Part shown: piece by piece, positions 25,711 to 35,611 of the stretch
Layout of the letters: every line of letters starts with the position of its first letter
Position numbering within the stretch: position 1 is the first letter of the stretch
Source: Salinimicrobium sediminilitoris
GTDB taxonomy: Bacteria; Bacteroidota; Bacteroidia; Flavobacteriales; Flavobacteriaceae
Assembly (NCBI RefSeq): GCF_020866905.1
Contig: NZ_JAIVCC010000002.1
Span: 186,001-250,000 of the forward strand
DNA length: 64,000 nt
Reading direction: 5' to 3'
Notes under the pieces: model-generated
The model's input: only the letters and a program-made list of their open reading frames with translations
Told to the model about the DNA's origin: nothing
The model's database searches: none
Position numbers and translations under genes: made by a program

Positions 25711-28542
25711 ATGGGAGTAACAGAAGAATTTATTGATATACTCGGTGCCCGGGTACATAATTTAAAAAATATTGATGTAAAGATCCCAAGGGAGAAACTG
25801 GTAGTGATCACCGGTTTGTCTGGCTCAGGCAAATCTTCCCTTGCTTTTGATACTATTTATGCCGAAGGACAACGCAGGTATATTGAAACATTTTCCGCCT
25901 ATGCCCGCCAGTTTCTTGGAGGACTTGAAAGACCCGATGTGGATAAAATTGACGGCCTCTCTCCTGTTATTGCTATTGAACAAAAGACTACAAGCAAAAG
26001 TCCCCGAAGTACTGTAGGAACAATTACCGAAATATATGATTTCCTACGGCTGCTTTTTGCAAGGGCCAGTGATGCTTACAGCTATAACACCGGCGAAAAG
26101 ATGGTGAGTTATAATGATGAGCAAATACAGGATTTGATCTCCAGAAATTTTGGAGAGAAAAGGATAAATGTTCTTGCTCCGGTTATAAGGTCCCGAAAAG
26201 GACATTACAGAGAACTTTTTGAGCAAATTGCGAAGCAGGGGTTTGTTAAAGTGAGGGTCGATGGGGAAATTCGGGATATAGTAAAAGGAATGAAGCTCGA
26301 TCGCTACAAGATCCACGATATTGAAATTGTTGTTGATCGAATAAAGGTTACTTCTAATGAAGACTCTGGAAAACGTCTTTTCGAAAGCATAAAAACTGCC
26401 ATGTATCATGGTGACAATGTTCTTATGGTGATGGAACAGGATAGTGGTGAGATCAAATACTTCAGCAGGAATCTTATGTGCCCTTCTTCGGGTATTTCCT
26501 ATGCCAATCCAGAACCCAACAATTTTTCATTCAATTCTCCAAAAGGAGCCTGTCCTGTTTGTAACGGGATTGGCACCCTACACAAGGTAAACGAAAAGAA
26601 GTTAATTCCAGATCCCTCAAAAAGTATAAAAAATGGGGCTCTTGCCCCGCATGGACCACAAAAAAAGAATTGGATCTTTAATCAGCTACAGTTGATTGCC
26701 GATCGTTATGATTTCAGCCTTTCAGATCCTGTAGAGAAGATTCCTAAAGAAGCGCTGAATATGATTCTGTTTGGCGGTAAGGAAAAATTTACTAAAGATT
26801 CAAAATCCCTTGGGATTACAAGAGAATTTAAAATTGACTTTGAAGGTGTTGCCACTTTTATTGAGGAGACCTATGAAAAAAATGAATCCACTTCCCTGCG
26901 CCGTTGGGCAAAGGAATATATGGATAAGATCAAATGCCCCGAATGTGAGGGCACACGCCTGCGAAAGGAGTCTCTTTATTTTAAAGTGAATGGAAAAAAT
27001 ATTGCAGAACTCGCACAAAAAGACATTATAGATCTTGCTGACTGGTTTAAAGATCTAGAAAAGGAACTTTCAGAAAAACAACAGAAGATCGCTTCCGAAG
27101 TTATTAAGGAAATAAGTACTCGTTTGCAATTCCTGGTCGACGTAGGTCTAAATTACCTTTCTTTAAACCGCGGGTCCAAAACCCTTTCCGGAGGAGAAGC
27201 CCAAAGAATTAGATTAGCAACACAAATTGGTTCCCAGCTGGTGGGGGTTCTTTATATTCTGGATGAACCAAGTATAGGACTGCATCAGCGGGATAATGAA
27301 AAATTAATAAATTCTCTTGTGTCTTTAAGAGATCTGGGGAATTCGGTCATTGTGGTAGAGCATGATAAAGACATGATTGAGAGGGCCGATCATGTAATTG
27401 ATATTGGTCCCGAAGCCGGAAGACACGGTGGAGAGATCATTAGTCAGGGTACTCCACAGGAAATTAGAAAGCACAATACAATTACTGCTAATTATCTTAA
27501 CGGAAGCATGAAAATTGAGGTTCCGGAAAAGAGGCGAAAAGGCAATGGTAAAAAAATCGATCTCACAGGCGCAACCGGAAATAATCTTCAAAACGTTTCG
27601 GTAAGTTTTCCTTTAGGGAAAATGATCGCTGTAACAGGGGTTTCCGGAAGCGGGAAATCCACCTTAATTAATGAGACTCTTTATCCTATTATGAACGCTC
27701 ATTATTTTAATGGAGTAAAAAAACCAAAGCCTTATAAAAGTATTAAAGGTCTTGAACATATTGATAAGGTGATAGACATTAATCAGACTCCCATTGGTCG
27801 TACACCGCGCTCTAATCCTGCAACCTATACAGGAGTCTTTTCTGAAGTCAGGAATCTTTTTGCAAAAACTCCCGAAGCTATGATACGTGGGTATAAACCG
27901 GGCCGTTTCAGTTTCAATGTAAAAGGCGGAAGATGCGAAACATGTAAAGGTGGTGGATTACGTGTTATTGAAATGAACTTCCTGCCAGATGTGTATGTCG
28001 AATGTGAAACCTGCCAGGGTAAAAGATTTAATCGCGAGACCTTGGAAATAAGGTATAAGGGCAAATCTATATCTGATGTGCTGGAAATGACCATTAATGA
28101 ATCTGTGATTTTCTTTGAGAACATTCCGAAGATATATCGAAAATTAAAAACTATCCAGGATGTGGGACTGGGATATGTTACTCTGGGACAACAAAGCACT
28201 ACCCTCTCCGGCGGGGAAGCCCAGCGAATAAAACTTGCCACAGAGCTTTCAAAAAGGGATACCGGCAACACATTTTATATTCTGGATGAACCCACCACAG
28301 GTCTCCACTTTGAAGATATTAGGGTTTTAATGGAGGTTCTGAACAGACTTGCAAATAAAGGGAATACTGTCCTTATTATTGAGCACAATCTGGACGTAAT
28401 TAAAATGGCCGATTATATTATTGATATTGGCTATGAAGGAGGAAAAAAAGGAGGAAAAGTAGTGGCAAAGGGAACTCCCGAAGAAGTTGCAAAAGACAAG
28501 AAAAGCTACACCGCAAGTTTTCTTCAAAAAGAGTTAAATTAG
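25711..28542 (+). CDS. uvrA: excinuclease ABC subunit A
   Basis: DNA-damage recognition ATPase of nucleotide excision repair; it scans DNA with UvrB. The ATG at 25711 is chosen; an in-frame TTG at 25696 overlaps the region just after the promoter box and is less likely. The 943-residue length is standard. It has two ABC modules: Walker [10 protein letters not shown] near residue 34 and GVSGSGKST near 645, and two signature loops [12 protein letters not shown] and [12 protein letters not shown] each followed by ILDEP. Zinc-binding Cys pairs are seen at [14 protein letters not shown] and CETCKGGG...CETCQG. Seven residues of spacing and the same strand link it to the LOG-family gene downstream. 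Confidence 0.97.
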   Translation: MGVTEEFIDILGARVHNLKNIDVKIPREKLVVITGLSGSGKSSLAFDTIYAEGQRRYIETFSAYARQFLGGLERPDVDKIDGLSPVIAIEQKTTSKSPRSTVGTITEIYDFLRLLFARASDAYSYNTGEKMVSYNDEQIQDLISRNFGEKRINVLAPVIRSRKGHYRELFEQIAKQGFVKVRVDGEIRDIVKGMKLDRYKIHDIEIVVDRIKVTSNEDSGKRLFESIKTAMYHGDNVLMVMEQDSGEIKYFSRNLMCPSSGISYANPEPNNFSFNSPKGACPVCNGIGTLHKVNEKKLIPDPSKSIKNGALAPHGPQKKNWIFNQLQLIADRYDFSLSDPVEKIPKEALNMILFGGKEKFTKDSKSLGITREFKIDFEGVATFIEETYEKNESTSLRRWAKEYMDKIKCPECEGTRLRKESLYFKVNGKNIAELAQKDIIDLADWFKDLEKELSEKQQKIASEVIKEISTRLQFLVDVGLNYLSLNRGSKTLSGGEAQRIRLATQIGSQLVGVLYILDEPSIGLHQRDNEKLINSLVSLRDLGNSVIVVEHDKDMIERADHVIDIGPEAGRHGGEIISQGTPQEIRKHNTITANYLNGSMKIEVPEKRRKGNGKKIDLTGATGNNLQNVSVSFPLGKMIAVTGVSGSGKSTLINETLYPIMNAHYFNGVKKPKPYKSIKGLEHIDKVIDINQTPIGRTPRSNPATYTGVFSEVRNLFAKTPEAMIRGYKPGRFSFNVKGGRCETCKGGGLRVIEMNFLPDVYVECETCQGKRFNRETLEIRYKGKSISDVLEMTINESVIFFENIPKIYRKLKTIQDVGLGYVTLGQQSTTLSGGEAQRIKLATELSKRDTGNTFYILDEPTTGLHFEDIRVLMEVLNRLANKGNTVLIIEHNLDVIKMADYIIDIGYEGGKKGGKVVAKGTPEEVAKDKKSYTASFLQKELN

Positions 28543-28560
28543 CCGCAATTTGAAAATTTT

Positions 28561-29250
28561 ATGAGAACAGAAACAAGAAATAAAAGCTGGAATGAAATAA
28601 AAACGAATGACTCCTGGGCGATCTTCAAGATCATGGGGGAATTTGTTAATGGGTATGAAAAATTAAGTCAGATAGGCCCCTGTGTATCTATTTTTGGATC
28701 TGCCCGCACCAAACCAGATCACAAATTCTATAAATTGACCGAAGAAGTGGCTAAAAAAATCGTGGAGCACGGTTATGGAATAATAACAGGAGGCGGTCCC
28801 GGAGTCATGGAGGCGGGAAACAAAGGTGCTCATCTTGCCGGTGGAACCTCTGTAGGTCTTAATATCCACCTTCCGTTTGAACAACACGACAACCCTTACA
28901 TAGATAATGACAAAAACATCAATTTCGATTACTTCTTTGTAAGAAAGGTGATGTTCGTAAAATATTCTCAGGGATTTGTAGTCATGCCGGGTGGGTTTGG
29001 TACTCTTGATGAATTATTTGAGGCCATCACTCTCATCCAGACCAATAAAATTGATAAATTCCCAATAATCCTGGTGGGAAGAGATTTTTGGGGAGGTTTG
29101 ATTGATTGGGTGAGAAGCACTCTACTTGATAATTTTCAAAATATTAGCAGTGGGGATATTGATATCATCCAGGTAGTTGACTCTGCCGATGAGGTTATCG
29201 AAATTCTGGACCAGTTCTATGACGAATACAATCTTAGTCCTAATTTCTAA
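28561..29250 (+). CDS. LOG-family (TIGR00730-type) Rossmann protein
   Basis: A 229-residue member of the lysine-decarboxylase-like LOG family. The nucleotide-binding motif GGGPGVMEA (near 79) and the hallmark PGGFGTLDELFE (near 142) are both intact. Characterised members are cytokinin-activating phosphoribohydrolases that release the base from nucleoside monophosphates; some bacterial homologues act on AMP. This longer bacterial subgroup is often annotated only as TIGR00730, so the substrate is not assigned. It follows uvrA by 18 bases, probably in the same transcript, and precedes a good terminator. Confidence 0.88.
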   Translation: MRTETRNKSWNEIKTNDSWAIFKIMGEFVNGYEKLSQIGPCVSIFGSARTKPDHKFYKLTEEVAKKIVEHGYGIITGGGPGVMEAGNKGAHLAGGTSVGLNIHLPFEQHDNPYIDNDKNINFDYFFVRKVMFVKYSQGFVVMPGGFGTLDELFEAITLIQTNKIDKFPIILVGRDFWGGLIDWVRSTLLDNFQNISSGDIDIIQVVDSADEVIEILDQFYDEYNLSPNF

Positions 29251-29277
29251 AATTCCCTTCGGAAAAAATTCTTTCTA

Positions 29278-29311
29278 AAATCGGCCTTTTTGACAAGGCT
29301 GATTTTTTTTT
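29278..29311 (+). terminator. intrinsic terminator of uvrA operon
   Basis: AAATCGGCCTT (29278-29288) pairs with AAGGCTGATTT (29295-29305, one G-T pair) over 6 bases, followed by a T9 run to 29311. Confidence 0.85.
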
Positions 29312-29459
29312 GTCTGAAGCACTCTTATCTCTTAGCCACTATGCTAATTTTTTTTTAAACTTAGGAATTATTCTTTTAAGATGTTCCATATTGTGCTTTG
29401 AAATAATATCTTGCATCACATTATCGTTTTAGTCTGAACTACTATCTCCATTAGAAAAT

Positions 29460-32270
29460 TTGAACACAAAACTCATTGTTTTTTCTCTGTTTGCCTTCCT
29501 CACATTACCTCTTTTCGGGCAACATAATGTTTTTATTAAAGCAGAGCTCAACGATACTATAAAATCCCTGTACATAAAACAAAAACTGGAGTACAGGAAT
29601 ACCAGTAGCGACACTTTAAGGGAGATCTATCTTAGCGACTGGATGAATGCTTTTTCAGACACACGAACGCCACTTGCCCGTAGGTTTTTCGAAGATTATG
29701 ATCGGGATTTTCATTTCGCCCGGGATTATAAAAGAGGAGGAACTACCATAAATACAATTATGGGAGATTCCTTAAACCTCCTCAGATGGGAGCGGCCAAA
29801 GGACCAGCCCGACCTGATCAGGATTATTCCCGAACAACCCATAGCTCCGCAGGAAAAGTATACCATTAATTTAAATTACAGTATAAAGATCCCCAGCGAT
29901 GAATTCACCCGTTATGGATATCAAAACAAGGGAAACTACCAGTTGAGATATTGGTTCATTGCTCCCGGAGTATACAATGATGGCTGGCAAGTCTACAGCC
30001 ATAAGAATATGAATGATCTCCATCTTCCTAAACTGGATCTGGATATAGCATTAACAATCCCTTCCAACCTTTCAGCTATATCTGCTTTAAAGATGAAAGG
30101 GATTGAACCCAAAGGAGATCAAAAAACAGTTTTTTTAACTGGGGAAGAAAGATTTGACACAGAATTACATCTTACCACAGAGGCTATTTTTGATGATATT
30201 CAAGTAGACAGTCTTCATGTACTGACAAATATTACCGATAGCGGAGTTAACATTGGTATGAAAGCTTTCTTTGTCAACCGAATTGTAAATTTCCTTCAAA
30301 ATAATTTAGGTTCCTATCCACATCCCGTTATACTGGCAACCCAGCAGGATTACGCTTCAAACCCTGTGTTTGGGCTTAATCAATTGCCAAAATTTTTGAG
30401 ACCCTTTCCAGATGGTTTTGGCTATGAATTAAAACAACTCAAAAACATCACAGAAAATTACCTGGAAAATTCCCTCATGTTAAATCCGCGGGAAGAAAAA
30501 TGGATCTTCGACGGAATCCACATTTATATGATGATGGAATACATTGATGAATTTTATCCAGATCTAAAATTAATGGGGAGTTTGAGTGACGTTTTTGGCA
30601 TCCGCTGGTTTCATGCTTCCACCCTGGAATTTAATGATCAGTACCCTTTAATGTATTTGTTCATTGCTCGTAAACATCTGGATCAACCTTTAAGCTCTCC
30701 TCAGGATTCCTTGATAAAGTTTAATAAAAATTTAGCCAACCCTTTTAAGGCAGGTGTTGGTTTTAAATATCTTGATCAATTCCTGGAAGATAATACTATC
30801 CCCTATTCCATTAAAGAATTTTTTGAACGTTACAAACTGAGACCGGTGGAAGCCGAAGATTTCCGTGATATTCTTACTTCGAATGCCGGGAAGGATGTGA
30901 GCTGGTTTTTTAATGATTATGTTTCGACCAAAGATAAAATCGATTTTAAAATACGTAGTCTTTCCAGAGAAGGAGATTCACTTCGTATCACCCTTAGGAA
31001 TAAAACCGGAACGACTGCTCCTATCCAGGTATACGGCCTTAATGATGATGAAATCGTTTATAAAACCTGGGTCGAACATTCTCCCGACGTACGTACTGTA
31101 TACATTCCTGCGACGCGCATAGAACAGGTAGCAGTCAATCATGAAGGAATTGTTCCCGAAATTAACAGGAGAAATAACTACAGAACCGTAGGAGGAATAA
31201 TGAACCGGCCCCTGCAGTTTCGTCTGTTTAAGGATATTGAAGATCCCCGTTATCAACAGGTTTTCTTCATGCCCGAGTTCCAGTATAACCTGTATGACGG
31301 CCTGGCGTTGGGTCTTAAAGTTTATAATAAAACCGTCCTCGATAGAAATTTTGAGTATAACCTGTCTCCTTTTTATGCATCAAAAAGCAAAACAATTGTT
31401 GGGAGCGCCGGGGTGTCACATAAAATTTTCTTTGATGAGGATTTATACCTGATAAACTATGGTATAGGAGGAAGTAGGTTTTCCTTTGGTTATGACCTCA
31501 TGTACCAACGTCTTACTCCCTACCTGTCATTATATTTTAGAGATTCCTATTTGAGACAAAGTCCCAAAGAAAGAATAATGGTGCGCAACGTAAATGTTTA
31601 CAGAGACGAAAATGAATTGACAAACCTTGAGGTGCCAGATTACAGTGTGTTCAATATAAATTACCTGTACAGCAACCCTGGTTTGGTCACCCATTTCTCG
31701 GGATCTGTTGACTTTCAGGTAGCACAGCAATTCAGCAAATCTTCTTTGACCCTTGAATACCGAAAGCTGTTAAAAAGTGACCGACAAATAAGTCTGAGGT
31801 TCTTCGGAGGAGCATTTTTGTACAATGACATGCCCAACAGTGATTATTTCAGTTTTGCACTCGACCGTCCCACAGATTATCTATTTGATTATAATTACTA
31901 CGGAAGGAGTGAAACCTCGGGATTATTCAGCCAGCAAATTATTTTGGCAGAAGGTGGTTTCAAGTCTATGCTTGAGCCTAAATTTGCCAACCAATGGATC
32001 ACCACCATAAACGGAAATATCACTCTTTGGAAATGGATCTATGCTTATAGCGATGTGGGGCTTGTTAAAAATAAAAATCAGTACGCCAAGTTGCTTTACG
32101 ATTCCGGTATAAGACTGAGTCTGGTTCAGAATTATTTTGAGATCTTCCTGCCGGTCCACTCCAGTGAAGGATGGGAGTTTGCAGAAGGCAATTATGATCA
32201 AAAGATAAGATTTATTGCCACTTTGGATATTCAAACCCTGGCAGGATTGTTTACCCGAAGCTGGTTCTAA
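29460..32270 (+). CDS. exported protein: degenerate M1-peptidase-like domain plus outer-membrane barrel
   Basis: A 936-residue protein. The TTG at 29460 is taken as start because no in-frame ATG lies between the upstream stop and the signal peptide (NTKLIVFSLFAFLTLPLFGQ). Residues about 20-500 follow the M1 aminopeptidase plan: a beta-sandwich N-domain, then a gluzincin-like region with EEKWIFDGIHIYMM where active enzymes have the second Glu. However, no HEXXH zinc motif is present; its expected place reads LKQLKNITENYLEN. Catalysis is therefore unlikely. The last ~330 residues alternate short beta strands rich in Tyr and Phe and end in Trp-Phe, as for an outer-membrane barrel. Role unknown; perhaps binding or assembly at the outer membrane. 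Confidence 0.7.
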   Translation: MNTKLIVFSLFAFLTLPLFGQHNVFIKAELNDTIKSLYIKQKLEYRNTSSDTLREIYLSDWMNAFSDTRTPLARRFFEDYDRDFHFARDYKRGGTTINTIMGDSLNLLRWERPKDQPDLIRIIPEQPIAPQEKYTINLNYSIKIPSDEFTRYGYQNKGNYQLRYWFIAPGVYNDGWQVYSHKNMNDLHLPKLDLDIALTIPSNLSAISALKMKGIEPKGDQKTVFLTGEERFDTELHLTTEAIFDDIQVDSLHVLTNITDSGVNIGMKAFFVNRIVNFLQNNLGSYPHPVILATQQDYASNPVFGLNQLPKFLRPFPDGFGYELKQLKNITENYLENSLMLNPREEKWIFDGIHIYMMMEYIDEFYPDLKLMGSLSDVFGIRWFHASTLEFNDQYPLMYLFIARKHLDQPLSSPQDSLIKFNKNLANPFKAGVGFKYLDQFLEDNTIPYSIKEFFERYKLRPVEAEDFRDILTSNAGKDVSWFFNDYVSTKDKIDFKIRSLSREGDSLRITLRNKTGTTAPIQVYGLNDDEIVYKTWVEHSPDVRTVYIPATRIEQVAVNHEGIVPEINRRNNYRTVGGIMNRPLQFRLFKDIEDPRYQQVFFMPEFQYNLYDGLALGLKVYNKTVLDRNFEYNLSPFYASKSKTIVGSAGVSHKIFFDEDLYLINYGIGGSRFSFGYDLMYQRLTPYLSLYFRDSYLRQSPKERIMVRNVNVYRDENELTNLEVPDYSVFNINYLYSNPGLVTHFSGSVDFQVAQQFSKSSLTLEYRKLLKSDRQISLRFFGGAFLYNDMPNSDYFSFALDRPTDYLFDYNYYGRSETSGLFSQQIILAEGGFKSMLEPKFANQWITTINGNITLWKWIYAYSDVGLVKNKNQYAKLLYDSGIRLSLVQNYFEIFLPVHSSEGWEFAEGNYDQKIRFIATLDIQTLAGLFTRSWF

Positions 32271-32380
32271 AAAATTCTGGTTTAATTAAAGATTATCCCC
32301 TGCTTCTCTTTTTATTAAAAGAATCTCAATAATATCGTCTTTTAGTTATTAAAAAATAAATAATCACGCACATCGTTGAA

Positions 32381-32411
32381 TTGTAAATAATCATTGTTTT
32401 CTGTACATTTG
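32381..32411 (+). promoter_or_regulatory. promoter of the 2-oxoacid dehydrogenase E1 gene
   Basis: TTG at 32381-32383, 20-base spacer, then TACATTTG at 32404-32411, both fitting the Bacteroidota consensus. The ATG is 21 bases downstream. Confidence 0.62.
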
Positions 32412-32432
32412 TGCTAATTATAAAAACGTGTT

Positions 32433-34847
32433 ATGCAGAGTGAAACATCCTCAAAAAGTGAGATTTCTTTTGAAGATTTTAAGGCGCAGGTATTAAGTGA
32501 TTACAAACTGGCGGTAACCAGCCGGGAATGTAGTCTCTTGGGAAGGCGCGAGGTACTTACCGGCAAAGCCAAGTTTGGAATTTTTGGTGATGGCAAGGAA
32601 GTGCCGCAATTGGCATGGGCAAAAGTTTTTGAAAATGGAGATTTCCGTTCAGGCTATTATAGGGATCAAACGTTTATGATGGCAATTGGCGCTCTTAATA
32701 TCCAGCAGTTTTTTGCCGGCTTATACGCCACTACAGATATTGACCAGGAACCCAGTTCGGCCGGAAGACAGATGGGAGGACATTTCGCCACCCACAGTTT
32801 AAAAGATGATGGGACCTGGAAAAACCTTACCGAACAAAAAAATTCCAGTGCAGATATTTCTCCTACTGCAGGACAAATGCCAAGACTATTGGGACTTGCA
32901 CAAGCATCCAAGATCTACCGGAATGTTGAAGGCATAGATTCAGAAAATTTTTCCAAAAATGGAAATGAAATTGCCTGGGGAACTATTGGTAATGCCAGTA
33001 CCAGTGAAGGGTTGTTCTGGGAAACCATTAACGCAGCCGGAGTACTACAGGTACCAATGGTAATGAATGTATGGGATGATGAATATGGGATTTCTGTGCA
33101 TGCAAAGCACCAAACTACAAAACAAAATATTTCCGAAGTATTAAAAGGTTTTCAGCGGGATAAAGGAGAAAACAATGGCTATGAAATTTTTGTAGTTAAC
33201 GGTTGGGATTACCCTGCTCTTATAGAAACTTATGAGAAGGCGAATAAAATCGCCCGTGAAGAGCATATTCCTGTTTTGATCCACGTCCAGCAACTTACCC
33301 AGCCGCAAGGGCACTCCACATCGGGTTCGCATGAGCGGTATAAAAGTGAAGAAAGACTGCAATGGGAACGTGAACACGACTGTAACATAAAGATGCGGGA
33401 GTGGATGATAGAAACCAATATAGCTACAGATGAGGAGCTTCAGGATATTGAAAAAGATATTAAGAAGCAGGTAAGAGATGGCAAGAAAGCAGCCTGGGAA
33501 GCTCATACAGCTCCTGTAAAGAATAAATTGCAGGATGTTATACCTGTACTTCAAAGAGTTGCCGAGAGCAGCCAGAATAAAAATTTTATTCTTCAGCTAA
33601 AAAATGAACTTCAAGGGAATAAGGAACCTCTAAAAAGGGATATTCTTGTTGCAAGTAGAAAAGCTCTGCGATTCTTAAGAGGAGAAGAATCTCCAGCAAG
33701 ACAGGAGTTACTTAATTTTATTGAAAAATATACTGAAGAGGTGCGGCCACAATACAGCAGCCACCTTTACAGTTCTTCAGAGTTTAATGCTCTTAAAATC
33801 GAAGCAATTGCTCCTTCTTATGACGACAACACTGAAGAAGTAGACGGAAGGCTTGTTTTAAGAGAGAACTTTGATAAGATCTTTGGAAAATATCCTGAAA
33901 CTCTCATTTTTGGAGAGGATACAGGAGAAATTGGAGATGTCAACCAGGGACTGGAAGGACTTCAGGAAAAATATGGAGAATTGCGAATTGCCGACACCGG
34001 GATTCGTGAAGCAACTATCCTGGGACAGGGAATAGGAATGGCAATGAGAGGTCTGCGTCCAATCGCCGAGATTCAATATCTCGACTATCTTCTTTATGCC
34101 TTGCAGATCATGAGTGATGATCTGGCTACTCTTCAATACAGAACAAGAGGAAAGCAAAAAGCACCGCTCATCATAAGAACGCGTGGCCATCGCCTGGAAG
34201 GGATCTGGCACAGTGGTTCCCCTATGGGTGGTATTCTTCATTTAATTCGTGGAATCCACGTCCTGGTACCAAGAAACATGACCAAAGCGGCAGGCTTTTA
34301 TAATACACTTCTTGAAAGTGATGAACCTGCTCTAATTGTAGAATCTCTTAATGGATATCGTCTAAAAGAGAAAATGCCAAATAATCTTGGAGAATTCAAA
34401 ACTCCGCTTGGTGTGGTGGAAACCATGAATGAAGGTGATGATATTACTTTGGTTTCCTATGGATCTACTTTGCGACTCGTTGAACAAGCTGCACGTGAAC
34501 TTCAGGAAGTTGGAATAAGCGCCGAAGTTATTGATGTGCAGTCTTTACTTCCTTTTGATCTTAATAAAGATATTGTAAAAAGCGTTGAGAAGACAAGCCG
34601 ACTTCTTGTCATAGACGAGGATGTTCCCGGAGGTGCTTCGGCTTATATTATGCAAAAGATCATGGAAGAACAGGACGCGTGGAGATATCTTGACAGTAAA
34701 CCCCAAACTCTTACTGCAAAAGATCATAGACCTGCCTACGGAACAGATGGAGATTATTTCTCAAAACCTTCTGTAGAAGATATCTTTGAGAAGGTGTATG
34801 ACATCATGCACGAGTCCAATCCTGCGCAATTTCCACAATTGAAGTAG
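32433..34847 (+). CDS. branched-chain-type 2-oxoacid dehydrogenase E1, fused alpha and beta subunits
   Basis: Thiamine-diphosphate-dependent E1 that decarboxylates a 2-oxoacid (probably 2-oxoisovalerate and relatives) and passes the acyl group to lipoyl-E2. At 804 residues it joins what are two proteins elsewhere. Residues about 1-370 are E1-alpha, with the ThDP region around GTIGNASTSEGLFWETINAA near 185-205. Residues about 460-804 are E1-beta, with FGEDTGEIGDVNQGLEGL near 492 and the transketolase C-domain VVSYGSTLRLVEQAA near 670. The fusion is usual in Bacteroidota. No E2 or E3 gene is nearby. It has its own promoter and terminator. Branched-chain synthesis of iso-fatty-acid primers is the likely use. 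Confidence 0.9.
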   Translation: MQSETSSKSEISFEDFKAQVLSDYKLAVTSRECSLLGRREVLTGKAKFGIFGDGKEVPQLAWAKVFENGDFRSGYYRDQTFMMAIGALNIQQFFAGLYATTDIDQEPSSAGRQMGGHFATHSLKDDGTWKNLTEQKNSSADISPTAGQMPRLLGLAQASKIYRNVEGIDSENFSKNGNEIAWGTIGNASTSEGLFWETINAAGVLQVPMVMNVWDDEYGISVHAKHQTTKQNISEVLKGFQRDKGENNGYEIFVVNGWDYPALIETYEKANKIAREEHIPVLIHVQQLTQPQGHSTSGSHERYKSEERLQWEREHDCNIKMREWMIETNIATDEELQDIEKDIKKQVRDGKKAAWEAHTAPVKNKLQDVIPVLQRVAESSQNKNFILQLKNELQGNKEPLKRDILVASRKALRFLRGEESPARQELLNFIEKYTEEVRPQYSSHLYSSSEFNALKIEAIAPSYDDNTEEVDGRLVLRENFDKIFGKYPETLIFGEDTGEIGDVNQGLEGLQEKYGELRIADTGIREATILGQGIGMAMRGLRPIAEIQYLDYLLYALQIMSDDLATLQYRTRGKQKAPLIIRTRGHRLEGIWHSGSPMGGILHLIRGIHVLVPRNMTKAAGFYNTLLESDEPALIVESLNGYRLKEKMPNNLGEFKTPLGVVETMNEGDDITLVSYGSTLRLVEQAARELQEVGISAEVIDVQSLLPFDLNKDIVKSVEKTSRLLVIDEDVPGGASAYIMQKIMEEQDAWRYLDSKPQTLTAKDHRPAYGTDGDYFSKPSVEDIFEKVYDIMHESNPAQFPQLK

Positions 34848-34863
34848 AGCAACGTTTGATATT

Positions 34864-34898
34864 AAAAAGGCCACCTCTTTTCAAGACGTGGCCTTTTT
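34864..34898. terminator. bidirectional terminator
   Basis: AAAAAGGCCAC (34864-34874) pairs with GTGGCCTTTTT (34888-34898) over 13 bases, with T/A runs on both sides. It serves the convergent E1 and lipoprotein genes. Confidence 0.82.
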
Positions 34899-34900
34899 TC

Positions 34901-35446
34901 TTATCTCCAGGTAAATTTTGAAATTCTTATCCCTACGTAACAATCATCATTGCAGCCATAGGAACTGAATCCACAAAGAATCATCACTCCGGTCTCATTT
35001 GTTTCAAAATAGACCTCATTTGCGTCTGGATCCACGGTCAAATATTGAGAAATACAGGTTTTATAAAGATCATCCATAGAAAGAGGTGGTGCCCCAGCAG
35101 CATGGCTTCCAATTTCTTTACGGGAAGTTTCTTCATATGTGTCTGTGATCGTTTTAGTTCCATTTTCAGCAGAAATAATAAAGGCCTCATAATACCTGCC
35201 AACTACTTTACCTCTTTCAATTATAATAGTTGTCTCACTTCCCACTCCCGTCCACGATTCCTCTAAAAAAGTGTATTCATAGGAATTACCGTTCTTCTTC
35301 TTTAAATCATCCCAGGCGGCTTTGCTCTCCCTGAAATTATAGCCGTTTTCCCCTTCTTTAAAAAAATTCTCCCTTACAGAATCCAGGCTGCAGGAACTAA
35401 TAAACAGCAAAAAAGGTAGAAATAATAAGGTGTAGATCTTTTCCAT
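34901..35446 (-). CDS. small lipoprotein of unknown function
   Basis: A 181-residue protein with a clear lipoprotein signal (MEKIYTLLFLPFLLFISSC); the residues after Cys are SLDS, so it is probably not surface-exported. The mature part is acidic and beta-rich, with the segment NSYEYTFLEESWTG followed by TTIIIERGKVVGRYYEAF, which suggests a small antiparallel fold. Three Cys near the C-terminus (CGFSSYGCNDDC) may form disulfides. I do not recognise the family. Alone between a bidirectional terminator and a 165-base AT-rich spacer. Confidence 0.7.
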   Translation of the reverse strand: MEKIYTLLFLPFLLFISSCSLDSVRENFFKEGENGYNFRESKAAWDDLKKKNGNSYEYTFLEESWTGVGSETTIIIERGKVVGRYYEAFIISAENGTKTITDTYEETSRKEIGSHAAGAPPLSMDDLYKTCISQYLTVDPDANEVYFETNETGVMILCGFSSYGCNDDCYVGIRISKFTWR

Positions 35447-35611
35447 AAGCTTTAGATTTATACTTAAATTTAAACAATCTTCAGAAAAGAAATACAGGAT
35501 TAATTAATTTATTTTCAGATACTTACAACTTCATAATTTATTTCATAATAACTAAATTAGTGATAATGAGAGAGGATAAATTGAAGAATTCAGAACAAAA
35601 TTCATAAAAAA

